This document shows, piece by piece, positions 31,514-43,419 of a stretch of DNA of 64,000 nucleotides. The translations under genes and the position numbers were made by a program. The notes below the pieces were generated by a model, which worked only from the letters and a program-made list of their open reading frames with translations, was not told the origin of the DNA and made no database searches. This DNA is from Neoceratodus forsteri (Eukaryota; Chordata; Ceratodontiformes; Ceratodontidae). The stretch is from contig CM028130.1 in NCBI GenBank assembly GCA_016271365.2, positions 466,025,501 through 466,089,500 of the forward strand, written 5' to 3'. Position 1 is the stretch's first letter. Each line of letters begins with the position of its first letter.

Positions 31514-33250
31514 TGTAGCCTGACACCAGGTAACAATGGGCTACTACCCCTGCCTGTTGGTCTCCAACCAGGTTGAGGGACATGGGCTCTGCTCTGGTGG
31601 TAATGGGGAGTTCTTTACCAAATAGAAAGAAATAATAGCACGAGGACTCCACCCAGAGTAAAAATATAGTGGGCCAGTTGTTTGCCTGGTACAACTCCCT
31701 GGGGTGCTGTGCCTGCCCACCTCCCCTTACAGTAATCCCCCACACAGAGTACCATGCACCAATTTTATACTCTATGATGCATGCAATTAATAGCTATCAC
31801 TAATAATATGCTCACCAACAGTTTTAAACTGCAACAACAATAGAAGATTGATTTAACAGGGAAAAGGGAATGGGGTGCAAAAATAACTGGCAGATTGATT
31901 ATTTAGCAAACTGGTCAAACCATAAACAGTAACCATAACAATAACAATCACCGTGCCCATCCCCAAACAGCAATACATACACTTTGATCCACCTCCCCAT
32001 TGGTACCAGTGTCCCTAAAGAGTCTACCTGGGTACCCAGATTAAGATGCAGGGCTGAAAGGATGCCGCTGGTTGGCCAGCGTTGGGGCCCTGTAAGAATG
32101 AATGAACTTTAAATTGCAGAAACTGGTTATTTCCCAGACAAAACAATACTCTCCTATACTCACAATTCTGGCGTTCTTAGACCCAGGGTCTGACAGATGC
32201 AGCTTGGTTGGCTTGTAACATTTCTGTTGATGGCAGCGTAGGCTCAAGGGACTGACTGCTTGTAGCTTAATGCCTTCTGACTTGCTTGCAAAGTCTGGCA
32301 GCTTGTCACCTTCTGTGCTGCAGCTTGGAACAGATGCTGGAACAGGCCAGTATTGGTGATTGGGGCCAACACGCATCCAGTGGTGGTGGTGATGATGGTG
32401 GAGCCTAGCAGTAGCACCACCTGGCTGACTTCCCAGACTGTCCTTGCTGGCAGTAGCTTCTAACCTGGAGCTCAGGGGATTGCACAGTCTCTTCTTCTCT
32501 ACAGGTGGAAGCAAAGGGTACCTCTGGGAACAACCTGCTCACTCCCTAGGGCTAGGAGTGGCACATGATCTCTAGGCAGGTCTCAAACTGCAGCTTCAAA
32601 CCCACCATGGCTTCTCTTACTTTAGCTGGATTCCCCAGGCAAAGGGAGCCTTCTGCAGACTTCTCGGGTATCTGCTTGTTTAACCCAGACTGCCAGGCAT
32701 TTTGTAGGATAACAGTCCACCCTCCTCACAGGCTGAGAGTTTCTATCAGAAGTTGCAAGGTTCAGGTTGCAGACAGCTCTGCAGACACACCCTCTGGCTC
32801 TCCAGGTGATGGAGAGCATTTTGGCAAGTATCCTGGTATTTGGTTTTGGAAGCTGTAGACCGAGTAACAAACTTTTCCCTAAACACAGTCCAAGCCCTCC
32901 TGTCTTGCACAGAGCTTCAGCCAGACTGCCCCAAGCTGCAACTGTCCCTGGGAGCTGAAGGGAGAAAAGGTAGCTTCCCATTGGCTAAGCACCGCTGTCC
33001 GTCTTTAAAATTAATAAACATTAAGTTCTTTTGGTGCTGGATTGGTTGCTCATTTGGGTGCCAAGAGCACAGTTCTCACCCCCTTCCCAGGAGCCATAAC
33101 TGCAGGTCTTTGGACTCTGAATCCTGATTGGTTGAGCTTGGGGTCAGGGTTCACAAAGCTGGCTGTATAGTAAACAGTTTATATAATGTTCTGAATTTGT
33201 TTATTTTGCAGCCAAACTAAGTAGTTTTAAATTTATTGACCCCCATTGTT
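31514..33250 (-). repeat. Probable 5' LTR of the gypsy element; outer end unclear
   Basis: The sequence beside the primer-binding site ends (minus strand) in GGCTACA. Upstream on the minus strand lie several CCAAT/ATTGG boxes (near 33,043, 32,979, 33,129) and an AATAAA-like site (near 33,011), typical of a U3 promoter region. With the 3' half of the element gone there is no second LTR to compare, so the outer border could be as near as 31,745 or as far as ~33.2 kb. No gene is seen; the frames at 32,041-32,514 and 32,565-32,858 are unrecognised. Confidence 0.35.
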
Positions 33251-33860
33251 CATTAGCTGCCTCTCTGCCCTAGTGTCCTGTGGCAGAGTTGGGCTTGCAA
33301 AGGGCTTTCTCTGCCTGTCACTGGTGCTGTAGCACTGCCCCCCCCCCAAGTGGTGGGAAGCAGGGCTTCCAATTCCCTACTGAACTAGCTCTTAAGAGTG
33401 CTCCTTTAAAGTTTTATTTTCCCCCTTTCTGCCCCTTCCTGCATGCCTCCACACCCCCATCAGCATTAAAGAGTTCCTGGGGGTCAGAGCTTATGGAGGG
33501 AAACACTGGCCAGAGTCACCATAGTGGCTTTTACATTTGAGTGCCATAGTGCTTTCAACATTCAAGCTGGCTGCAGCCAGCTCACACATTTGAGCAGGCA
33601 GCTCAGATGCACGATTGAAGCGCTAAACAACATTTTGTTTTACTGCCAAGCTGGCGGTTCTAACTTTTTTTCTGCAGTCATCCTCGGATCCCCTTACCTA
33701 GGAATACATTAATGGGGGCTAGCAGGAGTGCATCAAAGGACCAGGCCCTGCGGCAGCTGGCTGGGAGAGTGGCTGGGAGGAACAGCAAGATATGCCCCAC
33801 CGTGGGGGTGGGGGATGTTATACATGCGTATGCTTGTATTATGTCAGCTACATTGATGTA
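33250..33860. other. No gene seen
   Basis: C-run at 33,339-33,348 and short frames only. The stretch could be the edge of the Harbinger-related element that follows. Confidence 0.35.
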
Positions 33861-33865
33861 CACAT

Positions 33866-33989
33866 ATTTGCATCTGCCATGCAAATAATTCCTGAATGTA
33901 GAGTGGATTCCAGAAGCAAAGCCCTGCAAAGCAGCCTGCTAAGACAGTGCCAACACATTGTTTGACACTCAGCCAGTACAGTATTTAAA
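33866..33989 (+). promoter_or_regulatory. Putative promoter: inverted octamer pair and TATA-like box
   Basis: ATTTGCAT (33,866-33,873) and its reverse complement ATGCAAAT (33,879-33,886) form an inverted pair. TATTTAAA (33,982-33,989) lies 13 bp before the ATG of the Myb-like frame. The same octamer precedes the TATA box of the Harbinger Myb gene at 52.66 kb. Confidence 0.45.
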
Positions 33990-34001
33990 ACAGGCAAACA
34001 C

Positions 34002-34283
34002 ATGTCTGAGAAGGAACCCCAGAGAGATAGACATTTCACACCGGATGAGTTGAAGGTCTTGGTGCAGGAGGTGGTGAAGAAGAAAGCATCCCTATTTGGA
34101 AAGAAGCCAAAGATGTCAACAGGTCTGAGAAGGCCCAGTTATGAGAGATCATTGGCCTGATTGTCTGCAGGGCCTCGGACATAGATCAGTGCACAGTGCC
34201 ACCACAGTTAGGCCACCATGAGCCACTGCAAGGCTGCATGCCTGGAGATATGGTGGACTGCAGTATGGACACAACCAAGAGAG
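34002..34283 (+). pseudogene. Harbinger-type Myb/SANT-like protein, first exon, frameshifted
   Basis: ATG at 34,002 gives MSEKEPQRDRHFTPDELKVL, then VQEVVKKKASLFGKKPKMST; N/H-F-T-x-x-E-L-x-x-L-V-x-x-V...LFG is the start of the Myb/SANT-like DNA-binding protein encoded by PIF/Harbinger transposons (ancestor of vertebrate NAIF1-like proteins). After about residue 41 the frame breaks; in the next frame EIIGLIVCRASDIDQCTV continues the domain with a stop at the W position, ending at a splice donor G|GTAAGA (34,284). In intact elements the protein takes the transposase to the nucleus and to element ends. Further possible exons: 35,841-36,016 and 40,241-40,418. No transposase is seen nearby. Confidence 0.65.
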
Positions 34284-34289
34284 GTAAGA

Positions 34290-36660
34290 TACTGTCATGT
34301 GCATGGATGTAGTACATAGCAGGAAACGGGGGTCATGGGTACATCTGACATGCACAGTACATGGCCTGTTCTGGGGCACAAGTCCTTGTCAAGTGCTACA
34401 TCTGCTGATGCTGTGAAGTGTTCCCATGTGACTGTGAAACCAGGGGTGTTCCAGCCTCCACATGAACAGATAATGTGCATGTGCACTACAGTAATATGGC
34501 ATATGTGGTTGTCTGACTGTAACAGTCTGGCTTGCACAGTGTGCATGCATGTAGTGACATCCCAGTATAATGTACTGTGCATGCTCTGCATGGCCATCAT
34601 GGGAACACTACACAAGCAATAATGTCATTCATGTCATGTGAGTAGGCATGCATACTCCCTGAACAAAGTTCTGTACATGTGTGCCTCACTCCTGTCACAT
34701 GTTAGGTTAGTGTTTATGTCCATTATATTGTGGTGGTGTTTAGCCCACGGCAGTGCTGTATGGGATGGTGACCACAGTGTGGTGGTTCTAACACTCTAGC
34801 AAAGCATCCTGATACAGGGGGCATCAAATGGAGTATACCTTCCATTCAGCATAGCCATAGCCCCTGTACCACTCCTTCATCTGGATTGTCACAGCATCAT
34901 GTGTACCATGTTGAGGGACATGGCTTTTTGTGCCTCTGGTGTTGTTTCTGGCATGGCACTGACTGGTACTGTGCACTGACATTGCATTCTGGCTAGTTCC
35001 ACAGTGTGGTATGTTCTGGGACCGCCTGTTGTTCCAACTGTCCTACTGAAGGAACATGTTTAGCCACTGCTGTACTGAATTTGCAGCACGTCTAGGTTCT
35101 GCTGTGCTAGTACGTGTGCCTCATGTGGGCAATATAGGGTCACATGCTTTCAGGTTAAGTTTGAACTTAAATTATAGGCCTGGTCTCACTAGTCATTGTA
35201 AAAGCCTCCCTTTCATTTGTAGATTTGACTAGTTGTTTTTGCTGAGCTTCTAACTGTCCAATGATATGTCTATGCCTGTGTAAGATTCAGTGTCATTTGG
35301 AACTTTGTTTAGGAACAGATGAGATAAGTGGCACTGAATATGCATACAGAAGTACATCACAGGTGTTATCAGTTTTGCTCAGTGGAGGTTTGTGAAACAC
35401 TAGTGCCCTTAGCATTTTTCATGACAAAACCAATGTGTGTTGAAATGTACTGAACTAGGGCAAAGTTTAAACCTCGTTTTATTGACTTAGGTGAAAACAT
35501 GTTCATCAAATCTTCCTGGAAGAAGTGTAAGCAAAATTCAGATTAGCGGTCTTAATATCTGATTACATGAGACAAAAAACGTTTGCTATGTGAAATGTCC
35601 GTTATGATAATATGATCATTTCTCACGAGTTATGGTGTTGCTTAACATCCAACAATGCCATCATCAGTGGTGTTCTGAACATCTCATGCCATCAAGACAT
35701 GTGGTACTGCATGTCTGAACAACAGTACCATCAAGATGGTAAGATGGTATTTCAGTACATAATGCCATCAAGAGATATGTGGTATTTCTGAACATCTAAT
35801 ACCATCATCTTGTCATCTGTGAGCAACATGTTTTCTACAGCAATTCAAAGATGCAGAACACCTGGAGAAAGACAGCAACATGCAGAATCCTGTGCCATCT
35901 ACCATGCCTTAGAATCATGCTGTGACAAGACTTCCACCAGCTCCAAACATCTACACTAGGTCAGACCATTGAGGGAGAAAATGCCAGCAATCATCACCCA
36001 CCCCACCATGAAAGAGGTAAAAACAAGTGTTTGTCAGTGACTGTAAGCCCTTGCCCAATAAACTCCTTGGCTAACGTCTCATCTTTAGCAAGAGACTAAA
36101 AGGGCTGGGAGTGAGATTTTACCGGGGCTGTGGGTTAATTGAGTGAGTAATGTGTGCTCATGTTCTTCTAATACCTGTATAAACTGTCATCATTTGGACT
36201 TGTTATATCTATGTGCCAAGCTGCAACAGGGACTGTTGTACCGAGGGTATCAGCTTAAAAGGGACTGTTTCCAGCACACACACACACACACACACCTTTT
36301 CTTCAGGGGAATACCAAAGTACTGTCAGCAATTATGTTCTTTTCATCAGGAGTGCACTGGTACAAGTGTATTTGAAAGAGAATGCTGCGTAATTACTTGT
36401 GTCACCTTTTTCTTTTGAAGTCTGCTTCTTAAAATAAAACCTATTGGTATAGTACAGGTTTCTTGTTATCTGCTTGTCCTGTATAATTCATGACGTGGAT
36501 TTATGAGGCCACATACTGGGATTAAAATTTTCTCTTGGGCTAGTATAAAGTAAATCAAGTTGCCTCCCACATATTTGGCTTCCAAGCTGAGTTTTGCACA
36601 ACCAAAACTAGGTCATAGCAGCACGTACCAACTTTAGGGGGGAGGTACCACGTGGAGGGT
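34290..36660. other. Intron-like DNA of the decayed Harbinger gene; no other gene
   Basis: Largely featureless. A degenerate repeat of ACCATCA, ATGCCATCA and TGAACATCT words occurs at 35,640-35,815. A possible exon is flanked by TTTTCTACAG (ends 35,840) and GAG|GTAAAA (36,017). A (CA)n microsatellite is at 36,272-36,295. Confidence 0.4.
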
Positions 36661-36679
36661 TTGGTTCAGGGACACAACT

Positions 36680-39600
36680 CCTGGCTACACTGTGTTTCCA
36701 CACTGTGGTGGTATACCTCTCAAATCCCTCTGCGACTCCCATGGACTCTCACAGCTTATTAATGAACCAACACGCATTAATAAGAAAAAAACAGCTTATA
36801 GTACCCTGATAGATGTCCTGCTAGTAAACAAACCTCACCTCTACTCACATGCAGGTATCTTCCATGCCGACGTCAGTGACCACTGTTTTTTTGCTGGAGT
36901 GAGAACAAATCACATGCCCAAAACTACTTTGAAACTCTCCACCAAGAGATCAAAGTGAAACTTCAACCCACATGCCTATGCCAATGACCTTAAGGACTCC
37001 CCACTCTGGCAGAGTTTCTACCTCTCCAAACAAGTGAACAATGCATACACCATATTCCAAGAAATACTAACACAGGCCCTCAACACCCATGCTCCACTGG
37101 TCAAAATTTGTTTAAAGCCTAGAACCCATCGCTGGCTTACCACACAACTTAAAGCTGCATTGCTAAAAAGGGACAAGCTGTGGAAAACCACTCGTAAATC
37201 TCAGCTTGACAAAGACTGGTGTTTTTTCAGAGCTGCCAGGAACTCTTTCACAGAGTTGACCAGAAAGGCCAAGTCCAACTACTACCGTACTGAGCTACAT
37301 GCCACTTCAACTTGCCTAACCAAATTCTGGTCAACAATAAAAGACCTCTCTTGTCGTATGTCAGGAAGCACACTCCCCTCTAAAATCTCCTCCAACAATG
37401 TCCTTCTTAGCGACAAAAAGGAAATTTTGCAAGCATTTAACAACCACTTCACCTCAGCCGAACTAGTCTTTGATAACTCTCCTACCTGCAACCTGCACTC
37501 TCAGATGTCTGCACCACCACCTGAACCAAATTTAACAAATGCTACCTTCTCCTTCTCACCTGCTTCTCTGAAAGAAGTCGGAAGAGTTACTCCTTCACTT
37601 GGATACCAAAAAAAGCGCAGGGGCGGACTCGCTAGACCCCTACTTCTTAAAGGTGGCCTGGTATGTATTGGCAGTGCCCATTATGCATTTGTTCAACTTA
37701 TCACTATCCCAGGGGTCTCTACCTATCGTATGGAAAACTGCCCACATTATCCCATTATTTAAATCTGGAGATCCCTGTGATTTAAACAATCACAGACCAA
37801 TTTCATTACTCCCTATACTATCTAAACTGTTAGAAAAAATAGTGAATGCACAGCTACGAGCCTTCCTGGAAAACTCAAACTTCCTAAATCCATTACAGTC
37901 AGGCTTTCAGTCAAAACACAGTACGGTTACAGCACTGGCCAAGGTAACAAATGATTGGCAAAATGACCTTGATAACAAAAAAATTCATTTGCGATGTGTT
38001 CCTTGACCTAAGCAAGGCCTTCAACACTGCAGATCACTCCCTACTCTTATCCTCTTTAAAAGCCCTAGGTCTTGACTCTACTTCCCTTGGATGGTTCCAG
38101 GCCTCTCTCATGGACAGGATCCAGCAGGTTAAAGCAGATGAGGAGCTATCACTCACTAAACCGTTAGTAAGAGGTGTCCCCCAAGGCTCTATCCTGGGTC
38201 CAGTACTCTTTACCATATACATCAACAGCATAGACCTAGGCATAAAAAAAAGCTAGTATCCACCTGTTTACAGATGACACAGTTCTATACCTAAGTCGGT
38301 CAACCCCAGAAACTGCCCGCACAGACCTGCAACAAGACTTTGACACCCTCCAATACCAGCTACTGGAAAAAAAGCTAATTCTGAACGCTAAAAAAAACCA
38401 AGGCAATGATCCTTTCCCCCGCCAACACTCAGCCTTACCTGTCTATTGGCACCTTACCCCCATCACCACCTTACTGGGGGAAAACTGGAGTATGTCCCCA
38501 AATTCAAATATCTGGGAATTTGGCTAGATCACAAACTTTCCTTTGGGGGAACACCTGAAGGACATGGTAAAAAAGCTAAAGCAGAGGCTGGGGCTCTTCT
38601 ACCGAATAAACCATCTCCTGACACCTGTAGCAAAAAATCAGCTCATCCAGACCACCTTCATCCCCTTGCTGGACTACGCCAACTTCATCTACAGCCACTG
38701 CAGTACCTCTCTCCTGGACAAACTGGATGTCTTATACCACAGAGCGTTGCGCTTCTTTACTGGCCTCCTCTCCTCTACCCACCACTGCTCTCTGTACACT
38801 GCTGTGGGGTGGACCTCTCTGCAATACAGAAGAAAAAGAAACGCCGCAGTTTGGACCTTAAAAGCTATTACCTCAAAACTACTATACTATATCTCCGACC
38901 TCTTGCCTGTAAGTGATCTTCAAACCTACACCTTAAGGAGCTGCTCACTAATTTCCCTAAAGATACCCAGGGCCCGCACGCACATTGGGAGAGCAGCCAT
39001 AAGCGTCTCGCTGCCAACCCTCTGGAACTAAATACAAAAATTACTGAAACTAAAAACCCCAGTAAGTGTTGTCTCATCATTTAAAACTTTATATGCAAAA
39101 CTAATCAAAGAGGTCTGTCATTGCTTCAACCGTCTATGATTTACAGCTCCACACCCCGCCAGGGCTCCTTACCCGACCGCCGTACTATGCGCATTGACCG
39201 GGCGGCAGCGGCCCTGAAGCTGACGCCCGAGTCCACTCAGCCAGATCCAAATCCAGTAGAGTTGTGGTAAAGCCATGAACCGCTGGAGGGTGAGCGCCTT
39301 TGCCAAGCACACCCCCAAGTACTCCTGTACTCTAGACTCCACCTGTTCTTCATTCCCCTGTCCACCCTCCTAACCTGCTATGCTTATAACTAGTTATTTA
39401 TACAGATCCTCCTGAATTATAGGGCTGCATTCACCATTTATTTGCGTCTTTGTCTGGTTTCTCCCTCTTTATTACCCAAATGTATTCCTTACTGCATGTA
39501 ACTATGTGTGGTTTCATTTAGTATGTATGCGCTCCTCACTCATTTCACTGCTGTTCTTCCTATGTATTACATTGTATTATCTCTCTTTTTTTTTTTCCCC

Positions 39601-39717
39601 TTCTGTGTTGATGTATGATCCTTTGTATCATTTATGACTTGTGAGATGCAGGTCCACCTTGCAAATGAGCTTGCTCAATGGTGTCTGCCTGGATAAATAA
39701 AGATTTTGATTGATTCT
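36680..39717 (+). mobile_element. L2-type LINE, 5'-truncated
   Basis: About 3.0 kb, from within the endonuclease domain to a 3' tail CTGGATAAATAAAGATTTTG followed by a short (GATT)n. It splits a region that otherwise looks like one Harbinger-derived locus (first exon at 34.0 kb, possible exon at 40.24 kb). Confidence 0.8.
36692..39031 (+). pseudogene. L2-clade endonuclease / reverse transcriptase, frameshifted
   Basis: Frames in order: 36,692-36,958 with LCDSHGLSQLINEPTR, STLIDVLLVN and VSDHCFF (C-terminal part of the apurinic-type endonuclease, S-D-H motif). 37,034-37,762 has RWLTTQLKAALLKRDKLW (linker). 37,599-38,006 has a DLNNHRPISLLPILSKLLEK segment and GFQSKHSTVTAL. 37,951-38,256 has FLDLSKAFNTADHSLLLSSL and GVPQGSILGPVLF. 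After an A-run frameshift near 38,250, HLFTDDTVLYL keeps both Asp residues of the (F/Y)xDD box. 38,446-39,031 has FKYLGIWLDHKLSF and C-terminal LLDYANFIYSHCS, HRALRFFTGLL. At least four frameshifts, so inactive. Confidence 0.85.
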
Positions 39718-40790
39718 GTTTGCATGGCATGGTCTCTCAGGAACTATGATACTGGCTGGTTGTACAGTAGTAATGTTGTCCACTAAAGAACTGGCCAACA
39801 AAGGATAGACCATGGTGTGTCCACACTCTGCTACTGTGACAATATGTGTACATATTGCACTCCCCATGTGTGCAGTGAGGGACCAGATGCTTGCCAGATG
39901 TGTTCATCCACATGTTCATGTCACGTTCCACTGCATATCATGGCCAATGACATACAGATGTGTGGATGTACACCATTGTGTAAGTCATTGTGTACTGTGT
40001 GGACATTTCTGCATATCCCCAGTAGCATCACATCATGAGGCTGATCCAGTACACTGTACAGGGCATAGGTAGTGTCCAGTTTACAGGGGCACATGCATGT
40101 GCAGTCATTCAAACATGGGAGTTACCACCATGGTACGGGGCATAGCTTGTCCAGATGTGGCTGTGTCTGGCACATGCATTTCCAGTTGTGCAGTGCTCTG
40201 TCATCTATCATAGTAACATTTGTGTTATCTGTTCCAGCAGGACCAGCCACTGAGGGCCTTGGGGAGAAGAGGACCAGGGAGGGGGATCAGCTAGGCCCTC
40301 ATAGTGGCAGCAGTACTGAGGAGAGGAAGGGGTGACCCACTCTCCACCCCAATGGTGTATCTGAAGTCCAGTCCCAGGAGGGATCCTCCCCTGACACTAT
40401 GGAGGCCAGCACTGACTGGTAAACATCCATCTTGCTGCTGTAGATGATTCTCTCATCCTTTTGCAGGTCATGTGATGCACTGTATTGTTATATTGCCATG
40501 GTCATTGTGCCACATGTGGACTGCTTGGGTACTGTTACTTTGTGTGCAACACCAGCACTGTGTATGGCATTGCCACCACTGCTGTGTGTGATGGGGAAGG
40601 GGAGGGGAGGAGAGGAAGGTATATGTCCATTATAGAATACCACACATTACATGGTATGGGATCACACACCCTTTGCAAGTGTGTTCCACTCATGTGGGGT
40701 TGGATGTGGCACATGAAGTTTGCTAACTTTGCAAAGTGTGAAATATATATTCACCAGTGATGTCACAACTGTTCCTATGACTTTGCCTAA
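39718..40790. other. Harbinger-locus continuation with a possible exon
   Basis: A block 40,241-40,418 is bounded by TCTGTTCCAGCAG and CTG|GTAAAC, in frame with GPATEGLGEKRTREGD and SSTEERKG, an acidic/Ser-rich composition like the middle of Harbinger Myb-like proteins. It is probably a later exon of the gene begun at 34,002. The rest is featureless TG-rich DNA. Confidence 0.35.
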
Positions 40791-41022
40791 AAAAGTATTA
40801 CTTCACTAAAAGGGTGGTGGACGCCTGAAACAGACTGTAAGCAGACGTGGTGGAGGCAAAACAGCAGAGGATTTCAAGCATGCATGGGATAGACATAGGG
40901 GAATGCTGGTGACTAGGCAGGAAGGGGGGAGGGTCGCTGGAGATCAGTTAGGGTTAGTGGTGACATACTAGGGAGTGACCATCTGGGTAGACTACGTGGG
41001 TCAAGTAGTCCTTTTATGCACC
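40790..41022 (+). mobile_element. CR1-like LINE 3' end, plus orientation
   Basis: Translation YYFTKRVVDA, then ADVVEAK and FKHAWD-like sequence is the C-terminal end of a CR1-type ORF2. The end TCTCTGTTTCTGTG resembles the CR1 3' repeat. Related copies: 41,298-41,655 (minus), 47,420-47,545 (plus), 57,998-58,234 (minus). Confidence 0.6.
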
Positions 41023-41297
41023 AAAAAATCTCTGTTTCTGTGCACCATGTCACCAGAAAGACTCATTGTGAAGTGATGAAGTGGGAACTTCGTGAAATGT
41101 TTCATGAAGGTGAATGTTGCAACCTCGCCGGCACTTTGCCGGGGAAGTAAAACTCTGCAACATCTTCTACCCTACCCATGGGGCAACAGGCCATGATGGA
41201 CCAATGTGCAGTGTCCTCCACACCACAGCCATACCACCAGGCAGGGTAGTGGTCCATAAGCACATCACCTCACCATACATTGCCATGTCATGTCATG

Positions 41298-41655
41298 TCA
41301 TAGAAACATAGAAAGTGTTGGCAAAAAAGGGGTAGACCCATCTAGTTTGCCATATCTTCCTTATCATTCATCCTGGACTCTATTTTGCCACAAGTGTATC
41401 TATCTCCTCCCTTACCTCTATTTATTATACCCATGTGCCTATCCCACGCATGTTTGAAGCTGCCCACTGTCTTTGCCCCATCACCTTTTCTGGTAGGCTG
41501 TGCCAGGTGTCTACCACCCTTTCTGTGAAGAAGTATTTCATCACATCTCTCTTAAACTTCTCTTTTATCCCTCTTAAACTGTCCTGCCTGGTGCATTTAT
41601 TGCCATACCAACATCTGAATGTGTCACTATGCACTGTGCAAGTTGTCTTCACATG
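41298..41655 (-). pseudogene. CR1-like LINE ORF2 C-terminus and 3' end, minus orientation
   Basis: Frame 41,652-41,425 includes FKRDVMKYFFTERVVDTWHS and LPEKVM, the well-known LINE C-terminal pattern F-F-(T/S)-x-R-V-V-x-x-W-x-x-L-P. The 3' end on the minus strand is TTTCTATGTTTCTATG (41,311-41,296), a CR1-type terminal repeat. Confidence 0.7.
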
Positions 41656-41811
41656 ATCAGGTGATCAGTCTCACTGATTATTATGTCTAATGCACACCCA
41701 CCAAATGTCCTCCACATGCCACCTGCCACATCCCAGAACCTGTAGTGTGCCACACACAGGCTGATATTGACATATTGTTGTTTCAGGTGAATAATGACCA
41801 CAGATGGATAT

Positions 41812-42500
41812 GCGGGTGATGGAGAAGGTGCCTGTCATCATCATGAGAAGTGCACTCCATTATGTGCGAGGGTTTCACACATAAATGGGGGAGGTGCTTG
41901 TCATCATGAGAAGTGAGTGCACTCCCATTATGTGCATGGGTTGGACACACAGATGGAGGAGGTGCTTGTCATAATGAGAAGTGCACTGCATTATGTGTGA
42001 GGGTTGCACACACAAATTGGGGAGGTGCTTGTCATCATGAGAAGTGAGTGCACTCCATTATGTGTGAGGGTTGGACACACACAGATGGGGAGGTGCTTGT
42101 CATCATGAGAAGTGCACTGCATTATGTGTGAGGGTTGCACATACAGGTGGGGGAGGTGCTTGTCTTTATGAGAAGTGCACTCCATTGTGTGCAAGGGTTG
42201 CACATACAGATGACAGAAGTGCATGCCTTCGTGATGTGCACACTCCATTATGTGCAAGGGTTGCACAAACAGATGGGGAGCTGTTTGTCATCATGAAAGC
42301 ACACTCCATTATATGTGAGGGTTGCACACACAGATGGGGAGGTGCTTGCCGTCATGGGGTGTGCACTCCCTTATGTGCCAGGGTTGCACACAGATGGAGC
42401 TGCTTGTCGTCATGAGATGCACACATAAATGTGGGAGGCATTTTTCGTCATGAGGTGCACATTCCATTATGTGTGAGGATTTCGCAGTCAGTTGGGGGAG
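41812..42500. repeat. Minisatellite, ~64-bp unit, about 10 copies
   Basis: Repeated parts GGGGGAGGTGCTTGTCATCA, TGAGAAGTGCACTCC and GTGTGAGGGTTGCACACAC. Overlapping frames on both strands (41,991-42,266 minus; 42,071-42,415 plus) repeat a His/Cys-rich peptide and are by-products of the array. Confidence 0.9.
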
Positions 42501-42509
42501 ATGGTGCTG

Positions 42510-43415
42510 CTTCAGGGACTGAAGGGTCCAGGGATAGCACAAGGGCAGCTTAACTGCAGGCCCAAGAATAGCAGGAGGAGGATGGTCAGAACCTCCATGA
42601 CTAGAAGGTCCAGGGATATCACAGGAGCAGTATAACAGCAAGCCTCACAACACCAGGAGGAGGAAGGCAGGAGCCCAGGGACTGGAGGATGAGGGGGTAT
42701 CACAGGAGCAGTGTAACTGCAGGCCTCATGACAGCAAGAAAAGGGTAGATAGGAGCTCAGGGACTGGAGGGTCTGGGGCTATCACAGGGGCAGCATAACT
42801 GCAGGCCTCAGGACAGCAGCAGGAGGTTGGCAGGAGCACAGGGACTGGAAGATCCAGGGATATCACAGGGGTAGCATAACTGCAGGCCTTAGGACAGCAG
42901 GAGTAGCAGAGACAGGAGCCCAGGGACTTGAGGGTCTAGGGATATCACCGGGGCTGTGTAACAGCAGTCCCCAGGACAGCAGGAGGGGGATAGGCAGGAG
43001 GCCAGGGACTGGAGGATCTGGGCATATCACAAGTGTAGTGTAACAGCAGGTCTCAGGGTAGGTAGGAGCCCAGGGACTGTAGGATCTGAGGGTATCACAG
43101 GGGCAGCATAACTGCAGGTCTCTGGGTAGTAGGTGAAGGGTAGGCAGGACCCCGGGGACTGGAGGATCTGGAGGGGGGGTATCTTTGGGGCAGCATAACT
43201 GCAGGTCTCAGGATAGCAGGAGGAGAGTAGGCAGGATCCCAGGGACTGGAGAATTGGGGGTATTGGAGGGCCAGTGTAACTGCAGTCCTCAAGACAGTAG
43301 GTGAAGGGTAGGCAGGATCCCAGGGACTGGAGGATCTGGGGGTATAACAGGGGCAGCAGAACTGCAGGTCTCAGAATAGCAGGAGGAGAGTTGGCAGGAG
43401 CCCAGTGATATGCTG
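42510..43415. repeat. Minisatellite, ~82-bp unit, about 11 copies
   Basis: GGGACTGGAGGATCTGGGG, TATCACAGGGGCAGCATAAC, TGCAGGCCTCAGGACAGCAG and GGTAGGCAGGAGCCCA recur with starts near 42,515, 42,597, 42,678 and 42,759. The minus-strand frames (43,027-43,485) repeat a Pro-rich peptide and are not considered genes. Confidence 0.9.
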
Positions 43416-43419
43416 TGTG

